Shown here: positions 56,535 through 64,000 of the stretch, piece after piece
How the letters are laid out: every line of letters starts with the position of its first letter
Numbering within the stretch: the stretch's first letter is position 1
Assembly: GCA_035578175.1 (NCBI GenBank)
Contig: JAQMRL010000021.1
Span: 2,490,323-2,554,322, forward strand
Length of the DNA stretch: 64,000 nt
Direction of reading: 5' to 3'
Source: Catonia carolina
Taxonomy: Eukaryota; Arthropoda; Insecta; Hemiptera; Achilidae
Notes under the pieces: model-generated
Told to the model about the DNA's origin: nothing
The model's input: the letters and a program-made list of their open reading frames with translations, nothing else
Database searches by the model: none
Translations under genes and position numbers: made by a program

Positions 56535-56640
56535 CTCATAAAAGACTGCAAACACTACCAAACCATCTTTATGCTCAATCGCATGTTTGAAATTTTCGTA
56601 TTGCTTTTTGTAAAATACCATGTGCAGTTCCATTGAATAA
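56535..56640 (-). CDS. Alpha-carbonic anhydrase exon with third zinc histidine
   Basis: The exon has 106 nt from GATTCCAG to GTAATTAT. One base completes the split codon (giving Ser after NNR). Then come 35 codons starting YSMELHMVFYKKQYENFKHA and ending LVVFAVFYE. ELHMV carries His119, the third zinc ligand, and LVVFAVFYE matches the conserved core strand. The donor is intact, but a 1-kb foldback element ends 8 bp inside the following intron. Confidence 0.92.
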
Positions 56641-56750
56641 CTGGAATCAATAAGAATACAGTTTTATAAATAACATTAAATGTAATCATGGTGATCATGC
56701 AAATAAATACATTAATTTTCTATTTTTACAGTTACATAAACAAATAAAAT

Positions 56751-56937
56751 TTTTTTATTTTTAATTCCTAATATATGTGTACATTGCAGTCTGTTGAATT
56801 GAGAACAATAAGCAACCCCATGACCCAATGAGATGAGGATGATATGTATGACGTGTAAATGAAGTGTAGTCTTGTACAGACTCAGGCCGACCATTCCTGA
56901 GAGAGTATGGTTAATTGAACCCCAACCATCAAAGTAT
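56751..56937 (-). mobile_element. SINE B, 5'-truncated
   Basis: Tail and body only, ending at AACCATCAAAGTATAAG; in the intron between two carbonic anhydrase exons. Confidence 0.82.
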
Positions 56938-57355
56938 AAGTGAATAAGAATTATAAAAAAACAAAAAAAATAATTAGTGATTGTGGCTAAAGAAACAACT
57001 ACAATTAATGACATTAAATGTTGTTTCTCATGTAATAGGAGAAACTCAATTGTGTTTTTGATCATAAATTGTGTTTTTAATAGATTTAAGTTAATACTTC
57101 TAATTTAAATTAGGTAAATATCTACTTCTAATATTATTTAATATCATTATATTAAAATTCTTTTCAATTGTGTTTTTGATTGCCATTGTCATTTCAATTA
57201 ATTAGTCAATATCATTATACACATATTAGGAATTTTAAAAAAAAAGTAGTACTTTGTTACCATATTCATAGGTACTAAAGGAACCCTTAATACTAATTTT
57301 GTAAATCAACCTAAAATTACTTCTAGTAAAATTTGTATTAATCTGATTTTCATAC

Positions 57356-57494
57356 CTGCGATTATTAATTTTATCTTCACTCCCTACTGAGTCATTTTGT
57401 CCCCAGTGAAAATGTAATTGTTGGAATGCATATTCTCCATTTAAAGGACCTCCTCGTATTTGAACATCAGGTTTTTGATCTAATTCCAACAATA
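57356..57494 (-). CDS. Alpha-carbonic anhydrase, internal exon with zinc ligands
   Basis: This exon belongs to an alpha-carbonic anhydrase, a zinc enzyme that interconverts CO2 and bicarbonate. It has 139 nt between TTGCAG and GTATGA, phase 2 in and 2 nt out. The translation includes PDVQIRGGPLNGEYAFQQLH, then FHWGQNDSVGSEDKINNR. The motif QLHFHWG supplies two of the three zinc histidines (His94 and His96 in CA II numbering), and GSE gives the conserved Glu106 position. Upstream exons with the signal peptide and the substrate-side N-terminal region were not recognised before the window end. It is in phase with the exon at 56535-56640. Confidence 0.93.
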
Positions 57495-58112
57495 CTGCAA
57501 CAAAACACCAACAATGTAACTATTATTTCATAGATTACTTATACTGCCAACAACAGGCAGGTGGAATATTAAATTATTTGCATACAAAAACGTTTTGTTT
57601 CTTATTACATGGTTATCCAATTAAATGACTGAATTGTTTAAGAACAGAAGAGGTAAAGATGTAAGACACTATAAAAAAATGACATGAAAATGAAAGATGA
57701 AGCCTGTGATTTGAACCGCATATCTCACCAAATAAAAAATACAAAAATTTCAGGTTCGGCTCGTTTTAAAGCTTGATTTTTTGTCATTTTATTTGTATAA
57801 ATTACAAAACACAGGAGTGTATTAGCCACTTTCTAGCAATATGGAAATAAAATGGGTACCCCTTTTTTTAGTGCATTTTTCACTTAGTCCATGTTTCAGA
57901 ACATGTAGAATGATCAAATTAACGAGGAAAAATATGGAGTTTTAGAGGAATGTTCCTGCATGTTTTCTAATAAAAATCAGCTAAATTTCAGGGTAAGGAA
58001 TTAGAGCATTTAAAAAAATTGTTATTTCCGTTCATGATGGATGTAACAAGTTAGAACGAATGTCATATCCCTTTAATTATCAAACGAATGAAATACATTT
58101 TTTTATTATATA
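57495..58112. other. Carbonic anhydrase intron or 5' region
   Basis: A 5' fragment of SINE C (CAACAGGCAGGTGGAATATT...AGAAGAGGTAAAGATGTAAG) lies at 57548-57668. I saw no upstream carbonic anhydrase exon. Confidence 0.45.
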
Positions 58113-59147
58113 CAGTAAAATCTCTCTATTGCGGAACTCTATATAGCGGAAATCTCTCTTTAGCAGCATTATTTGCCGACCCCGACCCTTTCGTATACTA
58201 CGATAATGTATTTAACTCTCGTTATAGCGACACAAAAATCTCTCTATAGCGGCAAAACAATATCTTCAGGATATGGATTTAGACGCCTATGTAGAGGCAG
58301 ACAATGACTTAGCCACTTCAGCAGATGTTGGCGATGATGCAATAATCGAAAATGTCTTAGCCCAAAACAACGAGCAAGAAAGTGAAGATGACGATGAAAT
58401 GGAAACAGAAATGTTGTCCCTTCAAGTAAACAGGCACTAGACGCTATTCTTGTTGTTTCCACGTACTGTCATTGCCAATATGTAAATGAAAATTTACAAG
58501 TTTTAAACATTGAAAATGACATTGAAGACATGTTTTATGAATTGAAAACGAAACAAAATTTACAACTTATTTTACGAAATGAAATGTACTTCACAGTTAT
58601 TGTTTCCTTAATAACAAAAAAAATATACTGTACTGTGTATTTTTTTGTTTGTGTAGCCTATTTTTTATTAGATTTTAATTGTATGTATGTATGTCTATTA
58701 CTGTTCAGTGAAAAACGAGTTTCAGTGCTAATTAATTTTAGGCTATCTATTACGGTATGTACTGTATGAATGATTATTGAAAAAAATTCAATACGAAAAG
58801 TGAAATTCTATTGTTAAACATTAGTAACACAACATCTAATAAAACCAGTTAGTATCCAAATTTCTTGTTAAGTTAATAACCTACACTTTGTGTAATTAAT
58901 TTAAATATCTCACTGTATTGAAGTAATCTACTGTATTAAACATTCGTCATAAAGTTATCTATTCAGTAGTTTTTCAAAAACTTATTCTATGCACCATTTA
59001 CATACGTATATAAGTTATTTTGTATGGAGAAATTAGTACTCCAACTTCCCTCCCACCGTTAATTACTCGCTCTCTCTATAACGGAACTCTCTTTATAGCG
59101 GCGGTATCTCATGGTCCCTTCAATTCCGCTATAGAGAGATTTTACTG
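58113..59147 (+). mobile_element. pogo/Tigger-like internal-deletion element
   Basis: TIRs CAGTAAAATCTCTCTATTGC and the complement at 59122-59147, flanked by TA. On the plus strand an acidic tail (YVEADNDLATSADVGDDAII ENVL..., then EQESEDDDEM) and ENLQVLNIENDIEDMFYE look like the C-terminal end of a Tigger-type transposase. The core is missing. Confidence 0.8.
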
Positions 59148-59216
59148 TATATTAAATAAAGAAATATATTAAATACAGAAATATTATATATTAAATACAG
59201 AAACTAATAAACCTCT

Positions 59217-59536
59217 TGTTGTTTAGGTCATCAGCCTGTAGGCTGGTTTGAACCTGTAGAGGTTTTACTAAGTAAAACGAGGAGTGAGGTGGTTTACAGC
59301 AGCCTTCCTCACTGAATGGAAAAGTACATTTAACAGCATGCCGGGCCCTCTGTAAAGCACACATTTTCCACTCTGCAAATGACACCTTCACTTCATTCAC
59401 CACAGGGTCTGGCTGTATAATGAAATTCATTACTTTCAGAGGAGATAACTCTGTTTAGTGTTTTTTACACCTCTACCTCTTCTGTTCTTAAATGGTTCAG
59501 TCATTTAATTGGCTGACCATGTGATAAGAAACAGAA
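59217..59536 (-). mobile_element. SINE C, truncated
   Basis: Starts GTTGTTTAGGTCATCAGCC and ends AAGAAACAGAACT, followed directly by a D fragment. Confidence 0.87.
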
Positions 59537-59540
59537 CTAA

Positions 59541-60012
59541 ATTTTTTATGCTCTACAAGATAGGGTAGGCGCCATCTTGGCTAAAATTCTTGGTAAGGGT
59601 GTTTTCACGTAAAAACTTTGTTTTTTAAGATTACGGCTTTAATATGCATTTCAGCGCAAAAATGTATATAATAAAAGTTGTAGACAATTTAAAATTCTAC
59701 AACTTTTAATTCAAACTTTTTTTTGTATAATGCTTAGTTTAGCGGTAATTAGCGATTTTCTGTTTTTTTCTCACGAAAACGTGTGAAAAATCGATTTTTT
59801 TTAATATTTCGGCTTTAGTACGCATTTTATGACAAAAGTGTTATAATGAAAAAAAAATTAAGATTAATTAATTTTTAGGATTAATTAATTTTATAGAAAA
59901 TTAAGAGATCTACAACTTTTATTTAGAAAATGTTTCACTACAGAGCCTAGTTTAGCGTGAAAGTGTGATTTTCCGTTTTTTAAGCCAAACTGAGTTCGAT
60001 GTTCATTTTGCG
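59541..60012 (+). mobile_element. D-family fragment, inverted relative to most
   Basis: Central D sequence in the opposite orientation from CTCTACAAGATAGGGTAGGC to TTTTGCGTC. It joins directly to the next D copy at about 60012. Confidence 0.82.
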
Positions 60013-60335
60013 TCCGTAATCTTAAAAAAAAACTTTTTTTACGTAAAAACAGCCTCACCGAGAATTTTAGCAATCATGGCGCCTACCCTATCTTGTAGAG
60101 CCGGCCTGTTGTAGAGCATAAAAAATTTAGTAAACCAGGCGATTTTTAAAAAAAATCGTGGGACCAGTTTTTGAGAAAATCGCAAAAAAGTGAAAAGTTA
60201 TACGAATAAACTACTACTTCCGGTTGACCGATTTTGATGAAAATGTTTGAATCGGGTCCGGTAGTAGTATGTAACTTAAGTTTCAAGTTTGAAGTTTGTA
60301 CGTCGTTCCGTTCTTGAGATATTCTGTTCAAACAC

Positions 60336-60638
<303 letters not shown>

Positions 60639-60727
60639 CAATCGCTAAAAACATGTTTGTGTGGGTTCAGGGGGTCTGAAAACGTGTAGATCCGGTGAAA
60701 ACAATACTTTCCTTCCTATATATTCAT

Positions 60728-61126
60728 ATGTTGTTGTTTAGGTCATCACCCAAAAGGCTGGTTTGAACCTGTAGAGGTTTTACTAAGTAAAACGAGGAGT
60801 GAGGTGGTTTACCATTGCCTTCCTCACTGAGTGGAAAAGTATGCTTATCAGCATGCCGGGCCCTCTGAAAAGCACATATTTTCCGCTCTGTAAATGACAC
60901 CTTCATTTCATTCATCACAGGGTCTGGCTGTATAATGAAATTCATTACTTTCAGAGGAGGTAACTCTGATTAGTGTCTTTTACACCTCTACCTCTTCTAT
61001 TCTTAAATGATTCTGTCATTTAATTGGCTGAACATGTGAAAAGAAACAGAACTATTTATTTTAGCCCAGTAACGAACAGATTGAGTGTAAATAATTTGAC
61101 ACTCTACCTGTCTGTTATGGGCAGAT
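60728..61126 (-). mobile_element. SINE C, full length, inside D
   Basis: From GTTGTTGTTTAGGTCATC to TCTGTTATGGGCAG, duplication ATATTCATAT. Confidence 0.92.
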
Positions 61127-61149
61127 ATTCATATAGGCAAGAGAAAGTA

Positions 61150-61676
61150 AAAATTAACAAAGTAATTTTTAGTAATTATTGTGATAATAATTTTAACAAT
61201 TTATTTGACAACTAAAGCGAATGGAATTACTTTATATTAATAGTAAACAATTAGATAATAATAATGTATTTATAACATAAAAATAAAATAACAATAATGT
61301 AATGCACGTGTAGGATGTAATAATTTTATTTTAATTGTAACTATTTACAATTATTAGTTTTGATCAAGGTGATGTATTAATTTATCTTAGAATATATATT
61401 TTTTTTTTACAGTGTGTATGTATAGATTAAGGGTAAATTGTTTTGGCATAGTCCCAGATATTGGATAAAGTTTTTACTATCAAGGAGGCACATACTGGGT
61501 TAATTAGAGATTGGCTGTGTCAACTTCTAAGGAAACTTATTTACTTGTTTAACAACCTAAAAGGTAGGTTTATTATACGTCCTGGATTAGCCCGGACAGT
61601 CCAGGATTTTCGGATATCTGTGTTAAGGGGAGACTGTATGATGGTTTTGACTGAAAATTTTAATTTTCGGTTTTTT
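61150..61676. other. AT-rich intergenic stretch
   Basis: Contains AGCCCGGACAGTCCAGGATTTTCGGATATC near 61590, pogo-like in wording, but with no pair. No gene seen. Confidence 0.35.
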
Positions 61677-62667
61677 ACTTTCTCTTGCCTATATGAATAT
61701 ATAGGAAGGAAAGTATTGTTTTCATGTCAATTTTTCGAAATCGAGTTTTCACCGGATCTATACGTTTTCAGACCCCCTGAACCCAAAAAACATGTTTTTA
61801 GCGATTGGTCTGTGTGTGTGTCTGTGTGTGTGTGTGTGTGTGTGTCTGTGTGTGTGTGTGTCTGTGTGTGTGTCTGTGTGTGAACAGAATATCTCAAGAA
61901 CGGAACATCGTACGAACTTGAAACTTGAAACTTAAGTTACATACCACTACCGGACGCGACACGAACATTTTCATCAAAATCGGTCAACCGGAAGTAGTAG
62001 TAACTTAGTTTATTCGTATAATTTTTCAGTTTTTTGCGATTTTCTCAAAAACTGGTCCTACGATTTTTTTTAAAATCGCCTATTTTACTCAATTTTTGAT
62101 TCTCTACAAGATAGGGTAGGCGCCATGTCTGCTGAAATTCTCGGTGAGGCTGTTTTCACGTAAAAACGTTGTTTTTTTAAGATTACGGCTTTAATATAAA
62201 TTTTAGCGCAAAAACTTATATAATAAAAGTTGTAGAGAATTTAAAAACCTACAACTTCTGTTTCAAACATTTTTTTGTATAACGCTTAGTTTAGCGGTAA
62301 TTTGCGATTTTCTGTTTTTTTTCTCACGAAAACGTGAGAAAAATCGATTTTTTTAACATTTCGGTCTTACTATGCATTTTACGACAAAAGTGTATATATA
62401 AAAGTTATAGAAAATTAAAAGATCTACAACTTTTGTTTAGAGAATTTTTCTCTACAGAGCCTAGTTTAGCGTGAAAGTGTGATTTTCCGTTTTTTTTAAG
62501 CCAAATTGAGTTCGATTTTCATTTTGCGTCTTCCACTCATGATTAAAATAAGGTTATGTTTTTGAGGTTAGTTTTTTGTTTATTTCTAATGTTTTATTAC
62601 TAATGTTAGGTTTATTATTAATTATTTGCATTGGCAAGAGAAAGTTGTGTGAGTGTTTCACACCAGA
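61677..62667 (+). mobile_element. D-family HINE-like element, full length, opposite orientation
   Basis: Best copy to read in native orientation: ACTTTCTCTTGCC then hairpin CCTATATGAATATATAGG at the 5' end, GT tract at 61811-61880, and GGCAAGAGAAAGT followed by hairpin GTGTGAGTGTTTCACAC and CAGA at the 3' end, then T5. Confidence 0.92.
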
Positions 62668-62696
62668 TTTTTATATTATTCAATAGTTTAGACCTA

Positions 62697-63310
62697 CAGT
62701 ATTGTGCGAATTAATGTGAACAGAGACAAAATTTCAGTTTTCATAAGTTGGTTAACCAAACAGTCAAACATCCCCCCAAAAAAATTTTCTGGGGCTGTTT
62801 TTCATACTCAGGTACTGGCACACTTATTCCAATTGAAGGTATGATGAATAGTGAAAAATACAAAGCATTGCTAGGGCAACGCTTAGCTATAGAACTTAAT
62901 AAAGTACAGGCCGAAGGGACCGCAATTTTTCAACAAGACTCGGCTCCGTGCCAGATAATAATATTACCCTTCTTGATTGGCCTGGGAATTCACCTGATCT
63001 TAATCCTATAGAAAATTTGTGGGCAATATGTAAGGCTAGGCTACAAAAATTGGACTGTACGACAAAAACAAAACTGGTGGAAGCAGTGATTCAGGTTTGG
63101 TTTAGAGATGAAGCCATCACAAACAATTGCAAAAAACTTGTGGATTCCATGCCAAGAAGACTCCAGGAAGTCATAAAAGTAAAAGGGGGACACATTAAAT
63201 ACTAGTTAATGGAAATTATCTCATGTAAGTGTACCTAAATGTATCTTTGTCCTAAATAAATCATATTTACAAATTATTTCTGTTTGTTCACATTAATTCG
63301 CACAATACTG
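62697..63310 (+). mobile_element. Tc1-like transposon, internally deleted
   Basis: TIRs CAGTATTGTGCGAATTAATG and the complement, flanked by TA. The frame 62748-63205 encodes the catalytic half with a frameshift: FSYSGTGTLIPIEGMMNSEK, IFQQDSAPC, WPGNSPDLNPIENLWAICKA. The Asp of QQDSAPC and the Glu of NPIENLW (DD34E type) are present; the N-terminal HTH domains and first Asp are deleted. Confidence 0.9.
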
Positions 63311-63312
63311 TA

Positions 63313-63589
63313 GATCTACCACAAAAACAATAAATTTCGACAAAAAAATTATTTTAATGAAAAGAAAAATTAAGTTTTTATCAGGTTTATCCTAAAAAAT
63401 TAACATGTCTTCGAAAACAAATATTTTTCATATTTTTATATGGCTTGTTTTAGTGCAAATAGAATTTTAGTTTTTTAAAATATCTGTTTCACAATTTATA
63501 ATATTCTCCGCTGTTAGTACAGCTTTCTAACCAACTGTTTATTGAAAATTAAACTTGTTTGTGTACATTTTCTTTTTTATTTGTGTCTT
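63313..63589. other. AT-rich stretch with repeat shared with 49135-49262
   Basis: 63515-63590 matches the minus strand of 49135-49262; continues after SINE B at 63910-63965. Otherwise nothing recognised. Confidence 0.5.
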
Positions 63590-63909
63590 AACCCACCGGG
63601 TTGGTCTTGAGGTAAAGTCGTCATCAAAATCAGCTGTTTAACAGCTGATTTTCGGAGACGAAGGTTCCTGGTTCAAATCCTAGTAAAAGGTAGTTACTTT
63701 TATACGGATTTGATTGCTAGACAGTGGTTACCGGTGTACTTTGATGGTTGGGGTTCAATTAACCATACTCTCTCAGGAATGGTCGACCTGAGTCTGTACA
63801 AAACTATACCTCATTTACACGTCATACACATCATCCTCATCTTATTGGGTCATGGGGTTGCTTATTGTTCTAAATTGAACAGATTGCAACGTACACAAAT
63901 TAAGGAATA
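63590..63909 (+). mobile_element. SINE B, full length, plus orientation
   Basis: Native orientation: AACCCACCGGGTTGGTCTTG (A box), AAAATCAGCTGTTTAACAGC palindrome, GGTTCAAATCC (B box), body, poly(A). Duplication is roughly ATTTGTGTCTT / ATTTGTGCCTT. Confidence 0.9.
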
Positions 63910-64000
63910 ACAAAAAAAAAATTTGTGCCTTTTCCCGTAAATTTAGATACTTAACACTTAGATACGTTTTTCTCAGAAACCATTTAACCTACCAGGCTGA

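Noticed and set aside
44467..57494. Two separate carbonic anhydrase genes
   Set aside because: The four exons join with matching phases and cover consecutive, non-overlapping parts of one protein.

Overview
The window looks like intergenic and intronic DNA from a large, AT-rich arthropod (most likely insect) genome. It has spliced eukaryotic exons with GT..AG boundaries, mariner, Tc1 and pogo transposons, non-LTR retrotransposons, tRNA-derived SINEs and long CA/GT microsatellites. I could not fix the order; a hemipteran-type insect is only a guess. There are no operons, CRISPR arrays or bacterial genes.

Two host genes can be supported, both on the minus strand. Prefoldin subunit 5 has four coding exons: 28120-28215, 20817-20951, 15112-15186 and 7113-7218. 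They join in frame to 137 residues, and the last C-terminal exon was not found. The second is an alpha-carbonic anhydrase of the membrane (probably GPI) type, with exons 57356-57494, 56535-56640, 52806-53033 and 44467-44652. Its 5' exons lie beyond the right end of the window or were not found. All splice phases match.

Most of the rest is transposon sequence, often nested. (1) Family D is a ~0.95 kb element with about 13 copies or fragments. It has a 13-bp asymmetric terminal inverted repeat, a hairpin at one end, A/T-tract targets and an internal CA tract, which fits a non-autonomous Helentron (HINE). (2) There are three SINE families. SINE A and SINE B have tRNA-like heads. SINE C has a 3' end that matches the 3' end of a LINE in the same window. 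(3) 5'-truncated LINE copies are present, several with exact target-site duplications. (4) Mariner copies are decayed, internally deleted, nested or folded back; one is almost full length but has lost two catalytic aspartates. (5) There are two pogo/Tigger-like elements, a Tc1 remnant, several foldback or long-TIR elements, small MITEs and a probable solo LTR.

Region by region: 0-7 kb holds D, LINE, a foldback element and nested mariners. 7-28 kb is the prefoldin gene with D copies, SINE C, LINEs, mariners, a solo LTR and a pogo element in its introns. 28-44 kb is intergenic, with stacked SINEs, a tandem 0.89 kb duplication and a (GAA)n tract. 44-57.5 kb is the carbonic anhydrase gene, whose introns carry mariners, LINE debris and a long-TIR element ending 8 bp from a splice donor. 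57.5-64 kb has a pogo derivative, D copies, a ~300-bp CA microsatellite, Tc1 and SINE B.
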